From: Ructibacterium sp965146665
GTDB taxonomy: Bacteria; Bacillota; Clostridia; Monoglobales; Monoglobaceae
DNA length: 64,000 bases
Assembly: GCA_965146665.1 (NCBI GenBank)
Contig: CBCTHE010000009.1
Coordinates: 1-64,000 of the forward strand
Direction of reading: 5' to 3'
Each line of letters starts with the position of its first letter. Positions within the stretch are counted from its first letter, which is position 1. Under the pieces are notes generated by a model, which searched no databases, was not told the origin of the DNA, and saw nothing but the letters and a program-made list of their open reading frames with translations. Of the stretch, positions 51,868-60,192 are shown one piece after another. Both the position numbers and the translations under genes were made by a program.

Positions 51868-52010
51868 ACCGGAACACCCCCTGACAGCGTTTTTCTTTTC
51901 TGGCCGCCAAAGCCCCCATGTCCGCCCCCGCCGGTGTTTGCCAATGCGCAGCAGCCTTGGCACAGGCGGCGTCCAGGATCATGCCGTTCGTTGTCACAGA
52001 TTTGTTTCAT
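51864..52010 (-). CDS. Small Cys/Gly-rich protein in the glutamate synthase operon, 48 codons
   Basis: Short gene without a recognised family. An ideal ribosome site (AAGGAGG, 7 nt before ATG) overlaps the stop of the FMN-subunit gene (TAA GGAGG), and the stop overlaps the next gene's start as ATGA, a classic coupled arrangement. The product begins MKQICDNERHDPGRRLCQGC and continues with C-A-L-A-N-T and a Gly/His run, then a basic tail ending SGGVPV. Cysteines are at 5, 17, 20 and 21, histidines at 10 and 31, which could bind metal. The alternative frame here (a 68-codon frame ending at 51791) lacks a ribosome site and overlaps the GXGXG gene. Function unknown: an assembly or Fe-S helper of the split glutamate synthase is only a guess. 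Confidence 0.7.
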   Translation of the reverse strand: MKQICDNERHDPGRRLCQGCCALANTGGGGHGGFGGQKRKTLSGGVPV

Positions 52011-52022
52011 GGTTCTGCCTCC

Positions 52023-53528
52023 TTATTCGCCCGCGTGTTTGATCCCCAGTATTTCCAATTCCTTCTCATTCAGGCCGATTCCCCGGAGCATGAGCCTGTT
52101 GCCCTTTAACGCCTCAATGGAATTCAGGCCCATACCGCCCATCATCTCCTTGATCTCATAGGTCCAGGCGGAGACCAGATTTACCAGCCGCCGCGCCCCA
52201 ATGTCCGGATTCAGCCGCTTGACCAGTTCCGGCCGCTGGGTTGCGATCCCCCAGTTGCACCTGCCGGTCTGGCAGCTTCTGCACAGGTGACACCCCAGAG
52301 CCAGCAGGGCGCTGGTGGCGATGTAAACCGCGTCCGCGCCCAGCGCAATGGCCTTGACCACATCCGCGCTGCTGCGGATGGAGCCGCCGCAGACAATGGA
52401 AACACTGTCGCGGATTCCCTCATCCCGCAGGCGCTGGTCCACGCTGGCCAGCGCCAGCTCAATGGGAATGCCGACATTGTCCCGGATCCGGGTCGGCGCC
52501 GCGCCGGTGCCGCCGCGGAACCCGTCGATGGCAATGATATCCGCGCCGGACCGGGCGATCCCGCTGGCAATGGCCGCCACATTATGGACCGCCGCCACCT
52601 TGACAATCACCGGCTTTTGATATTCGGTCGCCTCCTTGAGAGAGTACACCAGCTGGCGCAGGTCCTCAATGGAATAAATATCGTGATGCGGCGCCGGAGA
52701 GATGGCATCAGAGCCCTCCGGGATCATCCGGGTCCGGGACACGTCGCCCACGATTTTCGTCCCCGGCAGATGCCCGCCGATGCCCGGCTTGGCCCCCTGG
52801 CCGATCTTGATCTCTATGGCCGCGCCTGCCTCCAGATAGCCCTTGTGTACGCCAAACCGTCCGGACGCCACCTGGACAATGGTGTTTGCCCCATACTGAT
52901 AAAAATCCTCATGCAGGCCGCCCTCTCCCGTGTTATAGAAGATTCCCAGCTCCTTTGCCGCCCGGGCCAGACTGGCGTGGGCGTTATAGCTGATAGACCC
53001 GTACGACATGGCTGAGAACATGACCGGTACGGCCAGTTCAAGACCCGGCGGGCTGTCCGGTATGATCTGCCCGGCTTCATCCCGCGTGATCCGGCCCGGT
53101 CTTTTGCCCAGGAACACCTTGGTCTCCATGGGTTCCCGCAAAGGGTCAATGGAGGGATTGGTCACCTGGGACGCGTTGATGAGGAGCTTGTCAAAATACA
53201 CCGGATACGGATTGGGGTTTCCCATGGAGGACAGCAGGACGCCGCCGCTGTCCGCCTGCCGGTAGATCTCCTGTATGGTCTGCCCGGTCCAGTTGGCATT
53301 CTCCTGAAAGGTGTGATCGGTTTTGACGATCTTCAGCGCCCGGGTCGGACAGAGCGAAACACAGCGGTGGCAGTTGACGCACTTGGCTTCATCCGCAAGC
53401 ATACAGCCCTGCTTTTCGTCGCAGCGGTGCACCCCGTTGGCACACTGGCGCTCACAGATCCGGCAGGCAGTACACCGCTGGGGATTGCGAACCACCTCAT
53501 ACTGCGGATAAATATCGTTAATTGCCAT
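52023..53528 (-). CDS. Glutamate synthase FMN-binding subunit with N-terminal ferredoxin domain
   Basis: 501-residue central subunit of a split glutamate synthase. Two [4Fe-4S] sites at the N-terminus use C19/C22/C25/C29 (CTACRICERQC) and C50/C53/C56/C60 (CVNCHRCVSLCP). The FMN TIM barrel follows: 'FSAMSYGSISYNAHASLARA', 'PGIGGHLPGTKIVGDVSRTR', 'IAIDGFRGGTGAAPTRIRDN', 'VCGGSIRSSADVVKAIALGA' and the Cys-rich 'CHLCRSCQTGRCNWGIATQ'. It would make glutamate from 2-oxoglutarate and ammonia channelled from the GATase; the electron donor is probably ferredoxin, since no GltD-like NAD(P)H subunit is seen nearby. Start: ATG 6 nt behind GGAGGTG, overlapping the preceding gene by 11 nt. Confidence 0.93.
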   Translation of the reverse strand: MAINDIYPQYEVVRNPQRCTACRICERQCANGVHRCDEKQGCMLADEAKCVNCHRCVSLCPTRALKIVKTDHTFQENANWTGQTIQEIYRQADSGGVLLSSMGNPNPYPVYFDKLLINASQVTNPSIDPLREPMETKVFLGKRPGRITRDEAGQIIPDSPPGLELAVPVMFSAMSYGSISYNAHASLARAAKELGIFYNTGEGGLHEDFYQYGANTIVQVASGRFGVHKGYLEAGAAIEIKIGQGAKPGIGGHLPGTKIVGDVSRTRMIPEGSDAISPAPHHDIYSIEDLRQLVYSLKEATEYQKPVIVKVAAVHNVAAIASGIARSGADIIAIDGFRGGTGAAPTRIRDNVGIPIELALASVDQRLRDEGIRDSVSIVCGGSIRSSADVVKAIALGADAVYIATSALLALGCHLCRSCQTGRCNWGIATQRPELVKRLNPDIGARRLVNLVSAWTYEIKEMMGGMGLNSIEALKGNRLMLRGIGLNEKELEILGIKHAGE

Positions 53529-54618
53529 GCTTCTCACCTCCGTTCAAGCGCACAATGACCGGTTCGCCGCCTCTCGGCGACCAGATCCGGTCCGGCTCCG
53601 GCTCTATGATCCGGATGGCCGCCTCCTCGCTTGCCGCATAGAAACGCTCGCCCTTTTCCGCGGCCACCATAGACCGGAGCTTCAGCCGGTCGTTGAGGGC
53701 CATCAGGCCGCCCTCAAACCCCAGCAGAATGGAAAACGGACCGGTGACCAGCATGCTGGAAAACATATTCCGAAGATAGGTCAGCCGGGCGCGCTCCGCC
53801 GCTGGCTTTCGGTCTATGGTGGACCAGAAGGGGGCCGCCGCCACGCTGGCGATCTCCTCCAAGGTCAGCTTTTTCCTTCGGTGCAGATAGTCGATCATAT
53901 AGGTAATGACCTCGGTATCGGTCTGAAGGGTACACTTATATCCAAACATCTCAATATACCGGCGGTTCGCGTCATAGCTGGAGATCTCCCCGTTGTGGAC
54001 AACGGAGTACTGGAGCATGGCAAAGGGATGCGCGCCGCCCCACCACCCCGGCGTATTGGTCGGATACCTGCCGTGGGCGGTCCAGCAGTAGCCTTCGTAT
54101 TCATCCAGCCGGTAAAACGCACCCACATCCTCCGGAAATCCCACCGCCTTGAATACGCCCATGTTCTTCCCGCTGGAGAACACATAGGCGCCTTCAATGC
54201 GGGTGTTGACCCGGATGACGCTCCTTGCCACAAACTCGTCCTCGTCCAGCTGGCTGGCCGCCAGCTTGGTGGGCAGCGGCCTTACAAAATAACGCCAGAT
54301 CATGGGCTCGTCTGTGATGGACGCAACCGTTCTGGTGGGTATCTTCGACAGGTTGATCATATCAAAATGCCGGTCCAGAAAACGCTCGCACGCCTGCTTT
54401 GCCTCCGGCGTATCATAAAAAATATGGAATGCATAATCATCCTTATACTGCGGATAGATTCCATAACCCGCAAAGCCGCCTCCCAGTCCGTTGGAGCGGT
54501 CGTGCATCATGGCGATGGACCGCACGATCTCACTGCCGCCAATCCGCTGTCCGTCCTTTGCAAATATCCCGGAAATCGCACAGCCGGACGGTATCCGCAC
54601 CTGACCTTCTCGTAACAT
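53518..54618 (-). CDS. Glutamate synthase glutamine amidotransferase (class II) subunit
   Basis: 366-residue class II (Ntn-hydrolase) GATase. After a 12-residue leader (MLREGQVRIPSG) comes Cys13 in CAISGIFAKDG, which must become the N-terminal nucleophile, so a propeptide is probably removed as in GltB-type synthases. Other family segments are 'HDRSNGLGGGFAGYGIYPQY', 'AHGRYPTNTPGWWGGAHPF' and 'VVHNGEISSYDANRRYIEMF'. It supplies ammonia from glutamine to the FMN subunit. Start: ATG 6 nt behind GGAAGG; ATGs further upstream overlap that site or lie in the attenuator. First gene of the operon, behind an attenuator. Confidence 0.92.
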   Translation of the reverse strand: MLREGQVRIPSGCAISGIFAKDGQRIGGSEIVRSIAMMHDRSNGLGGGFAGYGIYPQYKDDYAFHIFYDTPEAKQACERFLDRHFDMINLSKIPTRTVASITDEPMIWRYFVRPLPTKLAASQLDEDEFVARSVIRVNTRIEGAYVFSSGKNMGVFKAVGFPEDVGAFYRLDEYEGYCWTAHGRYPTNTPGWWGGAHPFAMLQYSVVHNGEISSYDANRRYIEMFGYKCTLQTDTEVITYMIDYLHRRKKLTLEEIASVAAAPFWSTIDRKPAAERARLTYLRNMFSSMLVTGPFSILLGFEGGLMALNDRLKLRSMVAAEKGERFYAASEEAAIRIIEPEPDRIWSPRGGEPVIVRLNGGEKHGN

Positions 54619-54651
54619 ACGCATCCTTCCTTTCCCTGTTGCTGAACAAAC

Positions 54652-54712
54652 AAAAAAGACGCCCATAAAAAGACACCGCTTGGCATGTCTTTTTATGAAC
54701 GCCTTTGTTCAC
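54652..54712 (-). promoter_or_regulatory. Leader attenuator of the glutamate synthase operon (AAAGGC hexaloop and terminator)
   Basis: Read on the minus strand. Six-bp hairpin GTGAAC/GTTCAT (54712-54707 with 54700-54695) closes the hexaloop AAAGGC (54706-54701). The sequence from the loop onward (54706-54686) also pairs with 54675-54655 in a 21-bp stem that includes three G-U pairs, followed by a U-run (54657-54652): an intrinsic terminator. The two folds exclude each other. Expected behaviour: an RNA-binding protein that holds the hexaloop hairpin blocks the terminator. Confidence 0.78.
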
Positions 54713-54720
54713 TGCAAAAT

Positions 54721-54749
54721 ATTATACAGAAAACCAACGGGGTTGTCAA
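54721..54749 (-). promoter_or_regulatory. Sigma-A promoter of the glutamate synthase operon
   Basis: Consensus TTGACA (54749-54744) and TATAAT (54726-54721), spacer 17. The predicted start near 54714 lies immediately before the hexaloop hairpin. Nothing else is seen between 54750 and 54880 except AT-rich sequence. Confidence 0.88.
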
Positions 54750-54883
54750 CCCTTTTTTCCGCGGTTTTTAAAAAAGTGTCAATCTCCCGACCTTTGGCCC
54801 CCATACTCTCCCATGCCTGCCGGCGGTTTTCCGCTGTTTTTACCCAGTACCAGGAAAATTTATAAAATTTTTTGAAAAAAGGG

Positions 54884-54912
54884 TTGACAAATAAATAACA
54901 CAGGCGTATAAT
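54884..54912 (+). promoter_or_regulatory. Sigma-A promoter of asnA
   Basis: Consensus TTGACA (54884-54889) and TATAAT (54907-54912), spacer 17. The predicted start near 54919 is a few bases before the hexaloop hairpin. Confidence 0.88.
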
Positions 54913-54922
54913 GCAAGCAAAT

Positions 54923-54968
54923 CAGCAAAGGCGCTGTGAGAGGATTTCCCTCCCACAGCGTCTTTTTT
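54923..54968 (+). promoter_or_regulatory. Leader attenuator of asnA (AAAGGC hexaloop and terminator)
   Basis: CAGC (54923-54926) and GCTG (54933-54936) close the hexaloop AAAGGC (54927-54932). The loop and 3' arm are also the start of a terminator whose 5' arm 54927-54943 pairs with 54949-54965, with one mismatch and one G-U pair, ending in TTTTTT (54963-54968). Same design as the glutamate synthase and pyrG leaders, but with a different stem sequence. Confidence 0.78.
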
Positions 54969-55006
54969 GTTTTTGATCCAAATTCAGTTTTGAAAGGATG
55001 ATCACA

Positions 55007-56017
55007 ATGAGCAAGACCATGATTCCCCGCGGCTATTGTACAACCCTTGGGCTGTACCAGACCCAGGCCGCCATTGACCTGATCAAAGTGAAGTTTCAGG
55101 AGAACCTTTCCCGGGCTCTGAACCTGAAACGGGTCACCGCGCCCCTGTTTGTGGACCCCGGCACCGGGATCAATGATGATCTCAACGGTGTGGAGCGTCC
55201 GGTTTCCTTTGATGTCCCGGAACTGGGCGGTGCAGACGCGCAGGTGGTTCATTCCCTGGCCAAGTGGAAGCGGAATGCGCTTTATCAATATGGATTCCCC
55301 GCCGGAGAGGGCCTCTATACGGACATGAACGCCATCCGCCGGGACGAGGAACTGACCAATCTCCACTCCCTGTATGTGGACCAGTGGGACTGGGAAAAGA
55401 TCATCACGCCCCAGCAGAGAAACGAGGACTGCTTAAAGGAAACCGCCGACGCCATTGTGAACGCGGTCTGCGATACGCTGGAGACTGTCAAGGCAGCCTA
55501 TCCTCAGATTCCGGTTACACTCTCCCGGGATATCACCTTCATCACCACCCAGGAGCTTGAGGATCTCTATCCCGCCCTGCCGCCTAAACAGCGTGAAAAC
55601 GCTTTCCTGACTGAGCACCCCACCGTCTTTCTCATGAAAATCGGCGATCTGCTCCAGTCCGGCCAAAAGCACGACGGCCGTGCGCCGGACTATGACGACT
55701 GGAGTCTCAACGGCGATATCATTTTCTACAATGAACTGCTGGGATGTGCTTTTGAGGTCTCTTCCATGGGCATCCGCGTTGACGCCAGCTCCATGGCCAG
55801 CCAGCTGAAGAAGGCGGGCTGTGAGGCGCGGGCCCAGCTCCCCTTCCATAGGATGGTTTTAGACGGGACTCTGCCCTTGACCATGGGCGGCGGCATCGGC
55901 CAGTCCCGGCTGTGCATGCTGCTGCTGGGCAAGGCTCATATCGGCGAGGTGCAGGTCTCACTTTGGGATGCGGACACCAGAAAGGTCTGTGCCGAAGCGG
56001 GCATTTCCCTCTTATAG
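55007..56017 (+). CDS. asnA: Aspartate-ammonia ligase (asparagine synthetase A)
   Basis: 336-residue AsnA, a class II aminoacyl-tRNA-synthetase-like enzyme making asparagine from aspartate, ammonia and ATP. Diagnostic segments are 'VTAPLFVDPGTGINDDLNGV', 'ALYQYGFPAGEGLYTDMNAI', 'SLYVDQWDWEKII' and the terminal 'LTMGGGIGQSRLCMLLLGKA'. Length fits the family (about 330-340). Start: ATG 9 nt behind AAAGG; an ATG three codons earlier touches the ribosome site. It uses free ammonia, so control with the ammonium genes is logical; it has its own attenuated promoter, and glnN follows 84 nt later. Confidence 0.96.
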   Translation: MSKTMIPRGYCTTLGLYQTQAAIDLIKVKFQENLSRALNLKRVTAPLFVDPGTGINDDLNGVERPVSFDVPELGGADAQVVHSLAKWKRNALYQYGFPAGEGLYTDMNAIRRDEELTNLHSLYVDQWDWEKIITPQQRNEDCLKETADAIVNAVCDTLETVKAAYPQIPVTLSRDITFITTQELEDLYPALPPKQRENAFLTEHPTVFLMKIGDLLQSGQKHDGRAPDYDDWSLNGDIIFYNELLGCAFEVSSMGIRVDASSMASQLKKAGCEARAQLPFHRMVLDGTLPLTMGGGIGQSRLCMLLLGKAHIGEVQVSLWDADTRKVCAEAGISLL

Positions 56018-56036
56018 CCTCAGGGCGGTTTTCCGG

Positions 56037-56073
56037 CCGAACGGGCGGAGCGTCCCCGGTTCGGCTGACGGCA
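56037..56073 (+). other. GC-rich hairpin between asnA and glnN
   Basis: GCCGAAC-GGG (about 56037-56046) pairs with CCC-GGTTCGGC (about 56054-56065) without a U-run, so it is more likely a processing or stabilising element than a terminator. asnA and glnN may share a transcript. Confidence 0.35.
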
Positions 56074-56101
56074 AGTGAAAGAACAAAGGAGTGTGTTATC
56101 T

Positions 56102-58192
56102 ATGAAAAATATTCCTGCATTATTTGGAAGTATGGTATTCAATGATGAGATTATGAAGGAACGGCTGCCCAAGGAGACCTACCGGGCACTGCAGCGCACC
56201 ATTGACAATGGCAGAAGCCTTGACAAATCCATAGCGGACGTGGTTGCAAATGCCATGAAGGACTGGGCCATTGAAAAAGGCGCCACCCACTTCACCCACT
56301 GGTTCCAGCCAATGACCGGCGTCACAGCGGAGAAGCACGACAGCTTTATCGCGCCGGACGGCAAGCGCGGCATAATTATGGAATTCTCCGGCAAGGAGCT
56401 CGTCAAGGGCGAGCCGGACGCGTCCAGTTTCCCTTCCGGGGGCCTGCGCGCCACCTTTGAAGCCCGGGGCTATACGGCCTGGGATCCGACCTCCTACGCC
56501 TTTATTAAGGATGATATTCTGTGTATCCCCACCGCGTTCTGCTCATACGGCGGCGAGGCACTGGACAAAAAGACGCCCCTGCTCCGCTCCATGGAGGCCT
56601 TAAACCGGCAGGCCATCCGGATTCTGCGGCTCTTTGGAAACGGGGATGTGTCCCGGGTTCTGTCCACTGTGGGCCCGGAACAGGAATACTTTCTGATCGA
56701 CAAGGCACTCTATCAGCGGCGGAAGGATCTGATCTATACCGGCCGCACCCTGTTCGGCGCCACACCGCCCAAGGGACAGGAGCTGGAGGATCACTACTTC
56801 GGGGTTTTGCGGCCCAGGGTTTCTGCCTTTATGAAGGAGCTGGACGAGGAACTCTGGAAGCTGGGCGTATTCGCTAAGACCAAGCACAATGAAGTGGCAC
56901 CGGCCCAGCACGAGCTGGCTCCCATTTTTACCACCACAAACATCGCCTCTGACCACAACCAGCTGACCATGGAGCTCATGCAGAAGACCGCGGACAAGCA
57001 CGGCCTGGCCTGTCTGCTCCACGAAAAGCCCTTTGCCGGCGTCAACGGCAGCGGCAAGCATAACAACTGGTCCATCTGCACCAACACCGGCGTGAATCTG
57101 CTGGAGCCCGGCGACTCCCCCCAGGACAACGCCCAGTTCCTGCTTTTCCTCTGCGCGGTGATTAAGGCGGTGGACGAATATCAGGACCTGCTCCGCATCT
57201 CGGCGGCCAGCGCAGGCAACGACCACCGCCTGGGGGCAAATGAGGCCCCGCCCGCCATTGTGTCCATCTTCCTGGGCGACCAGCTGACCGAGATACTCCA
57301 GGCCATTGAGGCGGGACGGCCCTATTCTCAGAAGGAAACGGCGGAGATGAAGATCGGCGTACACACCCTGCCCCGGTTCCCCAGAGACACCACAGACCGG
57401 AACCGCACCTCCCCCTTTGCCTTCACAGGCAACAAGTTCGAGTTCCGGATGCTGGGCTCCGCCTTTTCCATCTCCGGCCCCAATGTAATCCTCAATACCA
57501 TTGCGGCCGAAGAGCTCTCGCAGTTCGCGGACGAGCTGGAGCAGGCCGCAGACTTCACCTCCGCGCTGAATACGCTGGTCAGACGGGTTTTAAAGGAGCA
57601 CAACCGCATCATCTTCAACGGGAACAGCTATTCCGAACAATGGCCTGCGGAGGCGGAAAAACGCGGTCTGCTGAACTTGAAAACCACACCGGACGCGCTG
57701 CCGTATTTTGTGTCTGACAAAAATGTGGAGCTGTTCACCAAGCACAGGGTCTTTACCCGGGCTGAAATGTTTGCCCGGTACGAGATCATGCTGGAGAATT
57801 ATGTAAAAGTTCTGGACATTGAAACCAAGACCATGGTGCGGATGGTGCGTAAAAACGTGATTCCGGCGGCCTGCTCCTATACCCGGGCGCTGGCGGAAAC
57901 CGCCGCGGCAAAGGCGGCCGTTTCCGGCGGCCTGCCCTGCAAGGCGGAAAAGGCCATGCTGGCCATTCTGTCCGAACTGCTGGATCAGCTCTACGAACGA
58001 AACGTAAGGCTGGAGGCGGTTCTGCGAAAAACACGCACCATTGCGGATCTGAAGGAGCGGGCGCTGTCCTATGCCCACGACGTTCTGCCTGCCATGCAGG
58101 AACTTCGGGCAGCGGTGGATAAGACCGAGGTCAACTGCGCAAAGACCTACTGGCCCTATCCCACCTATGGCGAGATGCTGTCCAGCGTCTGA
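56102..58192 (+). CDS. glnN: Glutamine synthetase type III
   Basis: 696-residue GSIII, the large glutamine synthetase class common in gut anaerobes. Characteristic segments: 'FTHWFQPMTGVTAEKHDSF', 'MEFSGKELVKGEPDASSFPS', 'EVAPAQHELAPIFTTTNIAS', 'NGSGKHNNWSICTNTGVNLL', and a C-terminal helical part. Length equals that of known GSIII proteins (about 690-730). AAAGGAG lies 10 nt before the chosen ATG; an ATG nine codons earlier has no site. It sits between asnA and the ammonium transporter, so it is probably the main enzyme for ammonia assimilation, beside GSI (glnA) 5 kb away. Confidence 0.96.
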   Translation: MKNIPALFGSMVFNDEIMKERLPKETYRALQRTIDNGRSLDKSIADVVANAMKDWAIEKGATHFTHWFQPMTGVTAEKHDSFIAPDGKRGIIMEFSGKELVKGEPDASSFPSGGLRATFEARGYTAWDPTSYAFIKDDILCIPTAFCSYGGEALDKKTPLLRSMEALNRQAIRILRLFGNGDVSRVLSTVGPEQEYFLIDKALYQRRKDLIYTGRTLFGATPPKGQELEDHYFGVLRPRVSAFMKELDEELWKLGVFAKTKHNEVAPAQHELAPIFTTTNIASDHNQLTMELMQKTADKHGLACLLHEKPFAGVNGSGKHNNWSICTNTGVNLLEPGDSPQDNAQFLLFLCAVIKAVDEYQDLLRISAASAGNDHRLGANEAPPAIVSIFLGDQLTEILQAIEAGRPYSQKETAEMKIGVHTLPRFPRDTTDRNRTSPFAFTGNKFEFRMLGSAFSISGPNVILNTIAAEELSQFADELEQAADFTSALNTLVRRVLKEHNRIIFNGNSYSEQWPAEAEKRGLLNLKTTPDALPYFVSDKNVELFTKHRVFTRAEMFARYEIMLENYVKVLDIETKTMVRMVRKNVIPAACSYTRALAETAAAKAAVSGGLPCKAEKAMLAILSELLDQLYERNVRLEAVLRKTRTIADLKERALSYAHDVLPAMQELRAAVDKTEVNCAKTYWPYPTYGEMLSSV

Positions 58193-58277
58193 CAGAGCGC
58201 CGCAATAAGACTGTATCTGTATTCAATAAGGGGCTTGTCCCGTCATGCAGCGCGGTAAAGTACGGCTTATGCCGCAC

Positions 58278-58311
58278 ACATGCAGCAGGAGACTGTACGC
58301 CTGCTGCATGT
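58278..58311 (+). other. Hairpin in the glnN-amt intergenic region
   Basis: Perfect 12-bp inverted repeat (58278-58289 with 58300-58311, loop of 10) with no U-tract. No convincing promoter or AAAGGC hexaloop was found in 58193-58385, so amt may be read through from upstream. Confidence 0.5.
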
Positions 58312-58385
58312 TGAAATCGGAACCCGCTGCCTATAGAGGCGGGGGACATTTCCTTGCCCAAGTTATATTTGAGGAGGTATTTTCA

Positions 58386-60101
58386 ATGGATGTACAAGCA
58401 ATGTTAACTTCAATCAGTGAATCGGTAAATGTGGGCTGGATCCTGCTGGGCGCGGCAATGGTTTTCTTTATGCAGGCCGGCTTTGCCATGGTCGAGACCG
58501 GGTTTACCCGGGCCAAGAACGCCGGAAACATCATTATGAAAAACCTGATGGATTTCTCGCTGGGAACCCCGATTTTCTGGCTTCTGGGCTTTGGCCTGAT
58601 GTTTGCGGGAGAGGGCGCGCTGCTCGGCGGTTTCGACTTCTTCACAGACGGCGGAGGAAGCTGGGCAACCCTGATTTTTCAGACTGTGTTCTGCGCCACA
58701 GCTGCGACCATCGTGTCCGGCGCCATGGCCGAGCGAACCAAATTTTCCTCTTACTGTATCTACTCCATGGTGATCTCCGCGCTGATCTATCCCATCTCCG
58801 GGCACTGGATCTGGGGCGGCGGCTGGCTGGCACAGCTGGGTTTTCACGACTTTGCAGGCTCCACGGCCGTTCACATGGTTGGCGGCGTGGCAGCGCTGGT
58901 AGGCGCCAAAATTCTCGGGCCCCGCATTGGAAAATACGATAAGGAGGGCAATCCCAAGGCCATTCCCGGCCACAGTCTGACCCTTGGAGCGCTGGGGGTG
59001 TTTATCCTCTGGTTCTGCTGGTTCGGCTTTAACGGCTGTTCCACCGTGGCGCTGACTGACGGGGCCTCTGAGACAGCGGCCCGGGTCTTTGTGACCACCA
59101 ACCTGGCCGCGGCCGTGTCCACCGTGACGGTTATGTGCATCACCTGGATCCGCTATAAAAAGCCGGACGTATCCATGACCCTGAACGGCTCTCTGGCCGG
59201 TCTGGTGGCAATCACGGCAGGCTGTGACATGGTGTCCCCCATGGGCGCGGCCATCATCGGCATCATCGCCGGCTTTGTGGTGGTATTCGGCATAGAGTTT
59301 ATCGACAAGGTTTGCAGGATCGACGATCCGGTGGGCGCAGTGGGCGTACACGGCTGCTGCGGCGCCGCAGGCACACTGCTGACCGGACTCTTGGCGGTCT
59401 ATACCGGAAATGAAATCACTAACACAGGCTTGTTTTACGGCGGCGGCATCCGCTTCTTCGGCATTCAGCTTCTGGGCGTTGTCAGCGTGATCGCATGGGT
59501 CGCGGTGACCATGACCATTGTGTTCCTGATCATCAAGCACACCATCGGCCTCCGGGTCAGCAGGGAAGAGGAGATCATGGGACTGGACCTGCCGGAGCAT
59601 GGCCTGACCTCCGCGTATGCGGATTTCGCGCCCGCGCCGGTCTCTGTTCTGACCACCTCTGACCGGGATTCCATGCGCACCGCGGCGCCAATGGGCGCGG
59701 CTGTTCCGGTTCACGATATGACCCGTCCCCTGTCCGCGTCCGCGCATAAAATCACCAAGGTTGTGATCGTAACCAAGCAGAGCAAGTTTGAAGATCTGAA
59801 AACAGCCATGAACGAGATCGGCGTGACTGGCATGACGGTGGCGCAGGTACTGGGCTGCGGCGTCCAGAAGGGCAACACGGAATTCTACCGCGGCGTCGCG
59901 CTTGATTTTAACCTTCTCCCAAAAATCAAGGTGGAGATAATTGTCTGCGAGGTCCCGGTACAGGCTGTGGTGGACGCGGCAAAGAAAGCGCTTTACACCG
60001 GACATATCGGCGACGGGAAGATCTTCCTGTATGACGTGGAAAATGTCATTAAGGTCCGCACCGGCGAACAGGGTCTGGAAGCCCTTCAGGATGAAGAGTA
60101 G
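58386..60101 (+). CDS. amt: Ammonium transporter fused to a P-II signalling domain
   Basis: 571 residues. Residues 1 to about 405 are an Amt/AmtB channel with eleven membrane spans ('FMQAGFAMVETGFTRAKNAG', 'FAGSTAVHMVGGVAALVGAK', 'GAVGVHGCCGAAGTLLTGLL'), with the twin-His pore region present. A linker of about 50 residues leads to a complete P-II (GlnB/GlnK) domain at 456-571 with the T-loop YRGVALDFNLLPK and 'HIGDGKIFLYDVENVIKVRT'. In free P-II proteins Tyr51 of the T-loop is uridylylated; here that position is Leu, so control by uridylylation is unlikely, while binding of 2-oxoglutarate/ATP/ADP remains possible. P-II normally docks on Amt as a separate trimer; here it is tethered. GAGGAGG lies before the ATG. 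Confidence 0.94.
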   Translation: MDVQAMLTSISESVNVGWILLGAAMVFFMQAGFAMVETGFTRAKNAGNIIMKNLMDFSLGTPIFWLLGFGLMFAGEGALLGGFDFFTDGGGSWATLIFQTVFCATAATIVSGAMAERTKFSSYCIYSMVISALIYPISGHWIWGGGWLAQLGFHDFAGSTAVHMVGGVAALVGAKILGPRIGKYDKEGNPKAIPGHSLTLGALGVFILWFCWFGFNGCSTVALTDGASETAARVFVTTNLAAAVSTVTVMCITWIRYKKPDVSMTLNGSLAGLVAITAGCDMVSPMGAAIIGIIAGFVVVFGIEFIDKVCRIDDPVGAVGVHGCCGAAGTLLTGLLAVYTGNEITNTGLFYGGGIRFFGIQLLGVVSVIAWVAVTMTIVFLIIKHTIGLRVSREEEIMGLDLPEHGLTSAYADFAPAPVSVLTTSDRDSMRTAAPMGAAVPVHDMTRPLSASAHKITKVVIVTKQSKFEDLKTAMNEIGVTGMTVAQVLGCGVQKGNTEFYRGVALDFNLLPKIKVEIIVCEVPVQAVVDAAKKALYTGHIGDGKIFLYDVENVIKVRTGEQGLEALQDEE

Positions 60102-60192
60102 CGTTCCCCTCCGGCTCCGTCCTGACACTTTTTCCTTTCCCTCAATACAATCCATTTGACACAGGAGCCGCCGGGAGCCTTCTCTATACACC

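Noticed and set aside
51791..51997. Alternative 68-codon frame in the glutamate synthase operon gap
   Set aside because: No ribosome site, and it overlaps the start of the GXGXG gene; the 48-codon frame in another phase has both signals.
50122..52161. 679-codon plus-strand frame opposite glnA and the GXGXG gene
   Set aside because: Antisense shadow of conserved nitrogen genes; no family resemblance.
54919..55006. T-box or amino-acid riboswitch before asnA
   Set aside because: The leader is under 90 nt and lacks T-box signature segments; the hairpin-terminator pair is explained by the AAAGGC attenuator.
58193..58385. AAAGGC-type attenuator before the ammonium transporter
   Set aside because: The 12-bp hairpin here has a different 10-nt loop and no U-run.
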